Assembly: GCF_902506425.1 (NCBI RefSeq)
Contig: NZ_LR732469.1
Location: forward strand, 620,001 to 684,000
Direction: 5' to 3'
Length of the DNA: 64,000 bases
Source of the DNA: Novosphingobium sp. 9U
Lineage (GTDB): Bacteria; Pseudomonadota; Alphaproteobacteria; Sphingomonadales; Sphingomonadaceae
Shown here: positions 27,449-34,899 of the stretch, one piece after another
Layout of the letters: every line of letters starts with the position of its first letter
How positions within the stretch are numbered: the stretch's first letter is position 1
The notes under the pieces: model-generated
Told to the model about the DNA's origin: nothing
Seen by the model: only the letters and a program-made list of their open reading frames with translations
Databases searched by the model: none
Position numbers and translations under genes: made by a program

Positions 27449-27655
27449 CGCACTCTCCCGATGCTAATCATACACGCTTGAACGTTTGCGCTGTCACCGC
27501 ACTTCATACGTGTCAAGCCCGGCTTATGTGCATGGATGTGTGCGGGTATAGCGCCGGCGAAGACCGCTCCCGACGCCTACCGCTTTTTACATTGACAGTG
27601 CTGCCATGCTTCACGCAATGCTTCCATGCGGTATCAATAATGGCGTGGAGCAATC

Positions 27656-28468
27656 ATGGCCTTGGAAGTGATCGATCTGACTCCGGTGACCGGCTCGGAA
27701 GTTCGGGTGGACCTTGCGACGCTCTTGGCGCCTGAGACCGGAAAGGAGCTCCGCCGCCTGCTCGTGCAGCGAGGCGTGCTGGTATTCCGCGGCGCCAACC
27801 TGACCGACGAGCAACAGGTCCAGCTCGCCGGAAACATGGGCAACATCCGCGATGAAGGTAAGGACGGCGTCTTCAAGGTCACGTTGGACAAGCGTGAGAA
27901 CGCGGGCGCTGAGTACCTCAAGGGTTCGTTCCTGTGGCACATGGATGGCACGCACGATCAGGTGCCGGTCTTCGCCTCCCTGCTGAGCGGCCGCAAGCTG
28001 TCGCAGGAAGGCGGGCAGACCATGTTCGCCAATTCCTACGCTGCGTACGAAGCGCTGCGCGAGGAGATGAAGCGCAAGATCGAGAACCTGCATGCGGTTC
28101 ACAGCCTCGGCATGTCCATGACGCGCGCCGGCGTCGAGGCGACCGACGAAGATCGCGCTCGCTGGCACATGGCGCCCGATCGTACGCACAAGCTCGTCTG
28201 GCCTCACGCCAATGGACGCAAATCCCTGGTGATCGGTTGCCACGCCTCGCACATTGCCGAAATGGACCGACAGGAAGGCGAGGAACTGATCGAGGATCTC
28301 ATTGCATGGACGACGCAGCCGCGCTTCGTCTACGTACATGAGTGGACTCCGGGAGACCTGCTGATCTGGGACAACACCGGCGTTCTGCACCGCGTCGAGC
28401 CGTACCCGATGGACAGCGGGCGGATGATGCACCGCACGACACTGCTGGGCGAGGAAGCCTTCGCTTAA
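27656..28468 (+). CDS. TauD/TfdA-family Fe(II)/2-oxoglutarate dioxygenase (first of two)
   Basis: A 270-residue cytoplasmic enzyme. The facial triad is visible: H95 and D97 in WHMDGTH and H245 in TGVLHRVEPY; R256 in DSGRMMHRTT binds 2-oxoglutarate. In this family an unactivated C-H bond is hydroxylated while 2-oxoglutarate becomes succinate and CO2; alkyl sulfates, sulfonates, phenoxyacids and other carboxylates are known substrates. It heads a same-strand run of six genes with short gaps. A second, diverged copy ends that run (32030-32860). TTGACA at 27592-27597 may be its -35 box. Confidence 0.88.
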   Translation: MALEVIDLTPVTGSEVRVDLATLLAPETGKELRRLLVQRGVLVFRGANLTDEQQVQLAGNMGNIRDEGKDGVFKVTLDKRENAGAEYLKGSFLWHMDGTHDQVPVFASLLSGRKLSQEGGQTMFANSYAAYEALREEMKRKIENLHAVHSLGMSMTRAGVEATDEDRARWHMAPDRTHKLVWPHANGRKSLVIGCHASHIAEMDRQEGEELIEDLIAWTTQPRFVYVHEWTPGDLLIWDNTGVLHRVEPYPMDSGRMMHRTTLLGEEAFA

Positions 28469-28502
28469 AGCACAAGAAAAAGAATGTGAGAGGATAAGAG
28501 CG

Positions 28503-30206
28503 ATGATCCGGAACCTGCCCGAGAAGTGGGACCTTGAAGTCGATCTGGTGGCCATCGGGTCAGGCGGCGGAGGCCTGGCAGCGGCCATTACTGCGCAGGA
28601 CCATGGCCTCAAGGCCGTCGTCCTGGAGCGCTCGGACGAAGTCGGCGGCGTGACCGCTTATTCAATGGGCGAGGTGTGGATCCCCGGCAACCATCACGAG
28701 CGCGAGCTCGGGATCGAGGACTCGCCGGAGAGCGGCTATCGTTACGTCAAGTCGCTGTCGATGGGTTACGGCGACGAGCGCGCCATGCTGAACCAGTCTA
28801 TCCACGGGCCGGTCGCGCTGAAATACTTCGAAGACGCCATCGGCCTGAAAATGGACGTCACGCGCAACTTCCCGGATTATTACTACCCGCACAACAACGA
28901 CAGTGTGGCCGAAGGGCGCTACCTGGAGGTGGAGCCGTTCCCGGCCGAGACACTGGGCGAGTGGCAGCACAAGACCCGGCTCACGCCGCACCTGCCCGCC
29001 GGCTTCACCCACCACGACATCTTCCGCGGCGGCGGCCTCGCCAACATGCTGGGCTGGGACTACGAACTGCTTGCGGACCGCATCAGCAAGGATCTGCGCT
29101 GCTTGGGGCCGGGCCTTGCAGCTTACTTCGTCAAGGGCGCGCTCGACCGGGGCATCCCGCTCCTCACGGGAACGAGCGCGGAGGAACTCATCGGCGATGG
29201 CGAGCGGATCATCGGCGTTCGCGCGGTGCGCGAGGGCAAAGACCTGTTCATCAAGGCTGAGCGCGGTGTCGTTATCGCCGTCAGCGGCTACGAGCGGAAC
29301 CCTGAACTCGCCAAGACCCTGAGCAACGTGCTCGAGCCCGTTTCGATGGTGATGAGCACCGTCGATGGTGCGCACTTCCGCCTTGCGGGCCCGGTCGGTG
29401 CCCGGATCGCCCGCGTGCCCGATCCGGCGAACTTGGGCATCCACATGCCCGGTGAGGAGCACGACAATGGTTCGGCACTGTGGCGCGGCTCGCTGCCGTT
29501 CCTCGGCCTGCCGCACACGATCGTCGTCAATCGAGCGGGCAAGCGCTTCGCCAATGAGGCCTTTTACCGCTCCGTCTACTATGCGGTGGATGCGGTAGAC
29601 GGCGCAACGCAGACCCACCCGAACTATCCCTGCTGGGCTGTCATCGACAGTCAAGCACGCACCAAATACCCGTTCGGCTCCTTCATGCCTGGCGACGAGC
29701 TACCTGAAGGACTCGCTGTCAAAGGCGAGACACTCGCCGAGCTTGCCAGCAAGATCGGCGTCGATCCGCAGGGGCTGACCGAAACCGTCGAGCGCTTCAA
29801 CGGCTTTGCTGCAGCGGGCGAGGACCCCGACTTCAAACGTGGCACGTATCCCTGGGGCGCGGCCATGACCGGTGACCTCAACCACAAGCCCAATCCCAAT
29901 CTCGGCACGCTCGAACAGGGACCGTACTACGCCATCGAGCTCAAACGGATGGGCGGCGGCGGCATCACCGGCACCGGCCTGCTCGCAGACAACCACTGCC
30001 GCGTGATCGGCTGGAACGACAAGCCGATCGAAGGCCTCTACGTGGCCGGCAACTCGATGGCGCGGCTCGATACCGGTGCGGTGATGCAGAGCGGCATCTC
30101 CAACGCTCGGGGCATGACGCACGGATACCTCGCAGGGCGCCACGCGGCAGGCAAGCCGAGCGACCTGCTTGACCGCAAGCTCGCCAGCGAGCCGGTGCCA
30201 GCGTGA
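28503..30206 (+). CDS. FAD-dependent oxidoreductase, 3-ketosteroid dehydrogenase / fumarate reductase type
   Basis: A 567-residue flavoprotein. N-terminal FAD motif VAIGSGGGGLAAAITAQDHGLKAVVLE is followed by VGGVTAYSMGEVWIPGN. The C-terminal FAD contact is GLYVAGNSMARLDTGAVMQSGISNARGMTHGYLAG. This is the KstD/succinate-dehydrogenase-flavoprotein fold, which removes hydrogens next to a carbonyl in cyclic ketones such as 3-ketosteroids. The GTG start of the next gene overlaps its stop codon, so translation is coupled. The substrate need not be a steroid; a terpenoid or other cyclic ketone fits the neighbouring BVMO. Confidence 0.87.
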   Translation: MIRNLPEKWDLEVDLVAIGSGGGGLAAAITAQDHGLKAVVLERSDEVGGVTAYSMGEVWIPGNHHERELGIEDSPESGYRYVKSLSMGYGDERAMLNQSIHGPVALKYFEDAIGLKMDVTRNFPDYYYPHNNDSVAEGRYLEVEPFPAETLGEWQHKTRLTPHLPAGFTHHDIFRGGGLANMLGWDYELLADRISKDLRCLGPGLAAYFVKGALDRGIPLLTGTSAEELIGDGERIIGVRAVREGKDLFIKAERGVVIAVSGYERNPELAKTLSNVLEPVSMVMSTVDGAHFRLAGPVGARIARVPDPANLGIHMPGEEHDNGSALWRGSLPFLGLPHTIVVNRAGKRFANEAFYRSVYYAVDAVDGATQTHPNYPCWAVIDSQARTKYPFGSFMPGDELPEGLAVKGETLAELASKIGVDPQGLTETVERFNGFAAAGEDPDFKRGTYPWGAAMTGDLNHKPNPNLGTLEQGPYYAIELKRMGGGGITGTGLLADNHCRVIGWNDKPIEGLYVAGNSMARLDTGAVMQSGISNARGMTHGYLAGRHAAGKPSDLLDRKLASEPVPA

Positions 30207-30772
30207 TCGACACCGAACAGAAGGTCGTCATCGAGGCACCGATCGAGACGGTCTGGGCTTTCGCGCGGGATATCAGAGCCTGGGCTCAACTGATGCCGGG
30301 CCTGCAGGACTGCGACGTCATCGACGATGACAACTCGCGCTGGACCTTGAAGGTCGGTGCCGGCGCACTCGTGCGGGTCGTCAAGGTGGCGGTCAGCGTC
30401 GATCGCTGGGCCGGGCCTGAAGAGGTCGACTTCACGTACAAGCTGGAAGGCGACCCCGTGAAGGGCGGCGGCACCTACCGTGCTCGCAGACTGAGCCCCA
30501 CGGAGACCGAGATCGCGCTTGCCGTGCGGGTCGAAGGTACCGGACCGATGGCGCCGATGTGGGAAGCTATGGGCCGCCCCCTCCTGCCCAAGTTCGCGCG
30601 CGGCTTTGCCGAGCAGTTCAAGGCCGAGATCGAGCAAGCGAACCCACCCGTCGCGGCCGCATCGGCAGAGCCTCGCGGTGCCGAGCCGACCACGCCGCCG
30701 TCGGGACTTGTGGCGCGGATAATCGCGTTTGTTCGCACGCTGTTCGGCCGGGCGGCCGGCGCATCTAAATAA
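30203..30772 (+). CDS. SRPBCC/CoxG-like protein with C-terminal basic hydrophobic tail
   Basis: A 189-residue protein started by GTG 30203, which overlaps the TGA of the preceding flavoprotein gene. Residues 1-145 match the CoxG-type START/SRPBCC fold (EQKVVIEAPIETVWAFARDIRAWAQLMPGLQDCDVID, RARRLSPTETEIALAVRVEGTGPMAP). After a Pro/Ala linker the tail LVARIIAFVRTLFGRAAG could be a membrane-binding amphipathic helix, as in CoxG. Family members bind hydrophobic ligands or recruit oxidoreductases to the membrane; here it may escort the flavoprotein or its substrate. Confidence 0.82.
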   Translation: MIDTEQKVVIEAPIETVWAFARDIRAWAQLMPGLQDCDVIDDDNSRWTLKVGAGALVRVVKVAVSVDRWAGPEEVDFTYKLEGDPVKGGGTYRARRLSPTETEIALAVRVEGTGPMAPMWEAMGRPLLPKFARGFAEQFKAEIEQANPPVAAASAEPRGAEPTTPPSGLVARIIAFVRTLFGRAAGASK

Positions 30773-30789
30773 AAAGGGAAGAGGCTGCC

Positions 30790-31224
30790 ATGAGCGAAGA
30801 AAACAAGGCTGTCGTCATCAAGTTCATTAAGGCGTTCAGCGACGGAGATGCCGAGACCGCCAAGACCTGCTTGGCGCCCGATGCGATGACCATCGCCAAG
30901 GGGTTCGGCAAGCTTTCGGGTCCGCGACCGTACGAACTCATCGTCGCTACCACCGCTCTGTTCAAGGAAACGGTTCCGACCGGCCTGCGCCCCGACTTCA
31001 AGACCGTCACGGCCGAGGACAACCGGGTCGTCGTGGAGTTCGAAGGCAATGCGGTCCTCGCCAACGGCGCGGACTACTGCAACCAGTATTGCATGGCGTT
31101 CACGATCGAGAACGGCCTGATCAAGAACGTGAACGAGTACTACTGCACCATCCTTGCCGACGATCGGATCCTGCCGCTGCTCGCCAGCGTCGAGGACCAG
31201 CGTCACGAAATTGACGCGATTTAA
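30790..31224 (+). CDS. NTF2-like (SnoaL-type) protein
   Basis: A 144-residue protein with GGGAAGAGG upstream. The start SEENKAVVIKFIKAFSDGDAETAKTCLAPDAMTI and the end YCNQYCMAFTIENGLIKNVNEYYCTIL are the standard NTF2/SnoaL cone-shaped fold. Members are isomerases, cyclases, epoxide hydrolases or non-catalytic ligand binders. Within this operon an isomerase or dehydratase step is possible. No catalytic residue can be assigned by eye. Confidence 0.82.
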   Translation: MSEENKAVVIKFIKAFSDGDAETAKTCLAPDAMTIAKGFGKLSGPRPYELIVATTALFKETVPTGLRPDFKTVTAEDNRVVVEFEGNAVLANGADYCNQYCMAFTIENGLIKNVNEYYCTILADDRILPLLASVEDQRHEIDAI

Positions 31225-31243
31225 GCTGGGCGAGAGACGAATC

Positions 31244-31999
31244 ATGACCAGGAAAGTAGCGCTCGTGACCGGCGCGGCTGCGGGTATCGGCGCAGCGTGC
31301 GCTCGGCGCCTTGCCCGCGACGGTGTCGCTGTTGGAGTTCTCGACCTTGATGCGGAGCGCTGCGCCGACGCGGTGGCAACCATCGCGGCCGACGGTGGCC
31401 AGGCCATCGCGCTGGGAGCCGACATCTCGGACCGCGCGCAAGTGAAGGCAGCGCTGGCACAGCTGCGCGAGGCGTTCGGGCCGGTGTCCATCATCGTCAA
31501 CAATGCGGCGATCACCGGCTACGTACCGTTCCTCGAAATGACGGAGGAGCAGTGGGAGACAGTGCACCGCGTCAATCTGACCGGGACCTTCATCGTCACC
31601 CAGGAAGCGCTTCCTGACATGATCGAGGCATCATGGGGCCGCGTCATCAACATCGCCTCATCCGCAGCTCAGACCGGCGCGCCACGTATGGCGCATTATG
31701 CTTCGTCGAAAGGCGGCATGATCGCGCTCACGCGTACGCTGGCGGTTGAGTTCGGTCCTTCGGGTGTCACCGCGAACGTGATCCCGCCGCGCTTCATCAC
31801 CGGCACGATCATGTCCGAGCATTCGTTCGCCAACTCCAAGCAGCCGATGAGCCGGGAGGCGCTCGCCGCCAGCGGGCCGATCTGCCGCGAAGGTCAACCT
31901 GAGGATATCGCCGGTGCCGTTGCCTGGCTCGCATCCGATGAGGCTGGCTTCGTGACGGGTCAGGTGATCGGTGTGAACGGCGGCCGGATCATCGCCTGA
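31244..31999 (+). CDS. Short-chain dehydrogenase/reductase
   Basis: A 251-residue classical SDR from ATG 31244 (GAGAG upstream); a longer frame begins in the previous gene. TGAAAGIGAACARRL binds the cofactor, Asp in VLDLDAERC favours NAD, NNAAITGY follows, and the active site has NIASSAA (Ser) and YASSK (Tyr/Lys). The sequence GPSGVTANVIPPRFITG resembles FabG-like enzymes. It lies between the NTF2-like gene and the second dioxygenase, so it probably oxidises a hydroxylated intermediate of this pathway. Confidence 0.88.
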   Translation: MTRKVALVTGAAAGIGAACARRLARDGVAVGVLDLDAERCADAVATIAADGGQAIALGADISDRAQVKAALAQLREAFGPVSIIVNNAAITGYVPFLEMTEEQWETVHRVNLTGTFIVTQEALPDMIEASWGRVINIASSAAQTGAPRMAHYASSKGGMIALTRTLAVEFGPSGVTANVIPPRFITGTIMSEHSFANSKQPMSREALAASGPICREGQPEDIAGAVAWLASDEAGFVTGQVIGVNGGRIIA

Positions 32000-32029
32000 A
32001 CCAGACGAGACAATATCGGGAGTTGCGCG

Positions 32030-32860
32030 ATGAAACTGAACTACGAAGTCTTGAAGCCGACTATCGGTGCGCGTGTCGAACTGAGCCGCGATCAGATCGG
32101 CGACCCGCAAGTCGCCCAGGACCTGCTCGAACTGCTCGAGCAGCACACCGTATTGGCGTTCCCGCAGGTCAACTTCACGAACGACGAGCAGCTCGCCCTC
32201 ACCGACGCGTTGGGTAGCCGCGTCAACATCGCCGCGAGCATCGCCGGCCGCGAGAACTCCGACGAGGTCTATGAAGTGACGCTCAACGAAGGCGCCAAGA
32301 TCGAGAAGGAATACGTGCTCGGCACGTTCTTCTGGCACATGGACGGCCTGACGGTCGATCTCACTCCGCCCAAGGCCACGGTCCTCAGCGCCCGACGCCT
32401 GTCACCCACCGGCGGCCAGACCGAATTCGCAAGCACCAAGGCCGCGTACGCCGCGCTTTCCGAAGAGGAGAAGGCAGAGCTGCAGGACCTGCGCGTGCTG
32501 CACACGGTCACAGCTTCCTTGCGCGAAATACTGAGCGAGGAGGAAGTCGATCCCGTGCGACGCACCTTGCGCCACGAGCATCCCCTCGTCTGGAGGCGTG
32601 CCGATGGCACGACGTCGATGGTCCTGGGCTCGACCGCGGACCTGATCATCGGCAAGAGCAAGGCTGAGAGCCGGGCGATCCTGGCGCGCCTGCTCGAGTG
32701 GACGGTGCAGCCGGCGTTTACTTACCGCCACAACTGGCAGGACGGTGACTGCGTGGTCTGGGACAACACCTCGGCGCTGCACCGGGTCGTTCCCTACGCG
32801 CAGGACTCAGGGCGCATGATGCACCGCACGACCATCGCCGGGGTAGAAGCCGTCCATTAA
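32030..32860 (+). CDS. TauD/TfdA-family Fe(II)/2-oxoglutarate dioxygenase (second of two)
   Basis: A 276-residue enzyme with GGGAG upstream. Triad H103/D105 in WHMDGLT and H251 in SALHRVVPY; 2-oxoglutarate Arg R262 in DSGRMMHRTT. It shares the C-terminal GRMMHRTT block and overall layout with the first dioxygenase of the operon, but the two differ through most of their length (active-site lid EEVDPVRRTLRHEHPLVW here against DEDRARWHMAPDRTHKLVW there). They are therefore old paralogues likely to act on different intermediates. Confidence 0.88.
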   Translation: MKLNYEVLKPTIGARVELSRDQIGDPQVAQDLLELLEQHTVLAFPQVNFTNDEQLALTDALGSRVNIAASIAGRENSDEVYEVTLNEGAKIEKEYVLGTFFWHMDGLTVDLTPPKATVLSARRLSPTGGQTEFASTKAAYAALSEEEKAELQDLRVLHTVTASLREILSEEEVDPVRRTLRHEHPLVWRRADGTTSMVLGSTADLIIGKSKAESRAILARLLEWTVQPAFTYRHNWQDGDCVVWDNTSALHRVVPYAQDSGRMMHRTTIAGVEAVH

Positions 32861-33061
32861 GCGTCGTCTCGCGAGGGAAGCATAGGTGAGCAACGGACAG
32901 GTTACATGTGTCCCGGCGTTAAGCTCAGCAAGATCATGGGCGTCTCCTAAGACTGGCTTGGTGAGCTGTTTCGTGCCACATGAGGCCTGATGCACGCTTC
33001 GCTACCTTCCAGACATCCATTGCGTTCATGACCTCCGCATTGCACCGGCGCCGACCATGCC

Positions 33062-33169
33062 ATGAACGTTCAGGAGCACCTGCCAGCCTTGGATGACGAG
33101 CAGTTCTGCGAGATGTTGTGGTCGCTGCCTGAAGTGAAGCGTGTCCTTATTGAGGGGAACAGGGGATGA
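33062..33169 (+). CDS. Possible 35-residue small protein
   Basis: This is the only frame with protein character in the 32861-33178 gap. It encodes a short acidic amphipathic peptide (LDDEQFCEMLWSLPEVKRVL) ending in TGA at 33167. There is no clear ribosome site. It may be a real microprotein or the end of a decayed gene. The rest of the gap shows nothing I recognise. Confidence 0.25.
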   Translation: MNVQEHLPALDDEQFCEMLWSLPEVKRVLIEGNRG

Positions 33170-33178
33170 GGGCTTACT

Positions 33179-34009
33179 TCAAGCGCCTAGCCAATCGCAT
33201 GTGATCGCGCCCCTATGCCCTTCCGGCGCCAGCGCGCACCGCAGGGCTTCCAACAGCGGCGGCAACGCTTGGGTGAAAGCGTAGGGCGGATTGACGATAT
33301 AGAGGCCGGCGCCGTTATAGATGCCGGGCTGATCGCTATCGTACAACCAGTGCTCCACCGACAGCATCTTCGGAATGCCGAGCTTGCGCAATTGCTCCTT
33401 CCACCGCGTATGCGTGCCCCGATCCTTCAGCGGGTACCAGATCACCGTCACACCATGCGCCCATTTGCGACACGCGGCAGCGAGGGTGGCAGTGATGCGG
33501 GCGCGTTCATCGGTCTGCTCGTACGGCGGATCGACCACTACCACGCCACGTGCAGTGCGGGGCGGTAGCATCGCCAGCCAAAGCTCATAGGCATCGCGCT
33601 CATGAACGGCAGCGGATGTATTACGCATCGCGCGGCGCAGGGCACTGGCGTCCTCGGGATGCTTCTCGTTGAGGATCAGGAAGTCTTGCGGGCGCAGAAG
33701 CTGTGCAAGGATTCGCGGCGAGCCGGGATAAAGGTGCGGCTCGCGCCCGACATTGACCGCTTCTACGGTGGCGCGATAGTCGTTCAGCAAGGGGTTCGTG
33801 TCCGTAAAGGCACGCAGCACGCCTTGCACGGCCTCGCCAGTACGTCGTGCTTCCTCGCCGCCAAGATCGTAGATCCCGCAGCCGGCGTGTGTGTCGATCA
33901 GGGTCAGCGCGCCTTGTTTCTGCTGCAAGGCCCGCACAAGCGCGATCAGCAGGCTGTGCTTCACGACATCGGCGCTGTTGCCGGCATGAAATGAATGTCG
34001 ATAGTTCAT
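33179..34009 (-). CDS. rlmJ: 23S rRNA (adenine-2030-N6)-methyltransferase RlmJ
   Basis: A 276-residue enzyme. The opening NYRHSFHAGNSADVVKHSLL is the RlmJ family signature. The methyltransferase domain has THAGCGIYDL for S-adenosylmethionine and the catalytic DPPYE at residues 160-164. YPGSP near 95 and the C-terminal NPPY complete the family pattern. It methylates A2030 of 23S rRNA using S-adenosylmethionine in the cytoplasm. Length matches the family. It stands alone, with small unrelated genes on either side. Confidence 0.93.
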   Translation of the reverse strand: MNYRHSFHAGNSADVVKHSLLIALVRALQQKQGALTLIDTHAGCGIYDLGGEEARRTGEAVQGVLRAFTDTNPLLNDYRATVEAVNVGREPHLYPGSPRILAQLLRPQDFLILNEKHPEDASALRRAMRNTSAAVHERDAYELWLAMLPPRTARGVVVVDPPYEQTDERARITATLAAACRKWAHGVTVIWYPLKDRGTHTRWKEQLRKLGIPKMLSVEHWLYDSDQPGIYNGAGLYIVNPPYAFTQALPPLLEALRCALAPEGHRGAITCDWLGA

Positions 34010-34078
34010 GGTGACTCAAGGATCCGACGGCGTGCCGTCATACGTGCTGTTGGACGCGCTTGCAGCATGACTGCTGGT

Positions 34079-34315
34079 TCACAGCCGGCCAAAAACCTTC
34101 AACGCACATCGGTGCAGGGACTCAAGCCACCCGGTGACGGTCGACACTAGAGGCGGAGACGCACGGATCCGGTCGTGTAGCAATCTCTGATCCTCGATGA
34201 GCCGGAACCGACTGATGTAATCGCGAAGCGCATGTTGCGCGCCTTCGATTGCGCGGAGGCAGCCTGGTGGACTTTGGCTCTCCTCCGCGTCGACCTCTTT
34301 AATTGCCTTCGGCAT
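34079..34315 (-). CDS. Possible small helical protein overlapping the preceding gene
   Basis: A 78-residue frame from ATG 34315, overlapping the 3' end of the 106-residue gene by 17 bases. The peptide is amphipathic and mostly helical in appearance (GAQHALRDYISRFRLIEDQRLLHDRI, then STVTGWLESLHRCALKVFGRL). No ribosome site is obvious. I do not recognise it; the overlap would allow coupled translation. Confidence 0.3.
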   Translation of the reverse strand: MPKAIKEVDAEESQSPPGCLRAIEGAQHALRDYISRFRLIEDQRLLHDRIRASPPLVSTVTGWLESLHRCALKVFGRL

Positions 34316-34619
34316 CGACTGTGAACACCACTGGCTTGCCTCGGGACATCGGCTCCCAACCGGCTGACATAGCGGCGCGCACGCACCGCGAAATCGTGGC
34401 GTCATCGAGTTGAAGACGACCTGGCGGCAAGCCCTTCAAAAGCCGCTTAGGTGGCGGAAACTGTACCCTTGCTTCGCGCTTGGCATCACGCTGGAGTAGG
34501 GCAATCGTCATTCCTTTCCAACCTTCGTCATCCGAATGGTGCGGTTCACTTTGGAGGTGCCAATCGTATAGCGCGCCATCGACATCGACGGTGCCGCTCT
34601 TGCTCTGGGATTTCGACAT
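34299..34619 (-). CDS. Conserved hypothetical protein, about 106 residues
   Basis: A small soluble protein starting MSKSQSKSGTVDVDGALYDWHLQSEPHHSDDEGWKG by position 36 and ending GWEPMSRGKPVVFTVDAEGN. The middle PPPKRLLKGLPPGRLQLDDATISRCVRAAM looks like a surface helix region. The compact length and clean coding pattern support a real gene. I know similar proteins only as sphingomonad hypotheticals, with no assigned function. Confidence 0.65.
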   Translation of the reverse strand: MSKSQSKSGTVDVDGALYDWHLQSEPHHSDDEGWKGMTIALLQRDAKREARVQFPPPKRLLKGLPPGRLQLDDATISRCVRAAMSAGWEPMSRGKPVVFTVDAEGN

Positions 34620-34899
34620 CGGGCGGCTCTAGCATGCTATCTCCACCAAAGCACAGAAGCTGTCGACACGTTGTCGACGGCCACAAACGGTCGGGGCGGT
34701 TGCCCTTCCTGCGGAAAAAGCCAGTCGGCACGGCGAACGCCACCATCGCAAAGGCTGAGGCAACAGCGCTCAGTGAAGGGCCGTTCTGTCGAACTTGTGA
34801 GATGATCGATGCCATGACTGGTGCACAGCACAGGCAAACGAACATCGCGAAGGGCCCGAGAAGCGGCACAAGGCTGTGCCGTGGCCCGGGCCCCTGCAT
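34546..34899 (-). CDS. Possible small membrane protein coupled to the TonB receptor gene
   Basis: From ATG 34899, which overlaps the TonB receptor stop codon as TGATG, a 117-residue frame runs into the next gene. Its first half has two hydrophobic helices (SLVPLLGPFAMFVCLCCAPVMASII and AVASAFAMVAFAVPTGFF). Its second half is arginine-rich and overlaps the 106-residue gene by 74 bases, so the frame may be partly accidental. It is the only candidate in this 280-base gap. Confidence 0.28.
   Translation of the reverse strand: MQGPGPRHSLVPLLGPFAMFVCLCCAPVMASIISQVRQNGPSLSAVASAFAMVAFAVPTGFFRRKGNRPDRLWPSTTCRQLLCFGGDSMLEPPDVEIPEQERHRRCRWRAIRLAPPK

Noticed and set aside
27592..27620. TTGACA-based sigma-70 promoter for the dioxygenase operon
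   Set aside because: The -35 is perfect but no reasonable -10 lies at 16-18 bases, so it was mentioned only within the gene entry.
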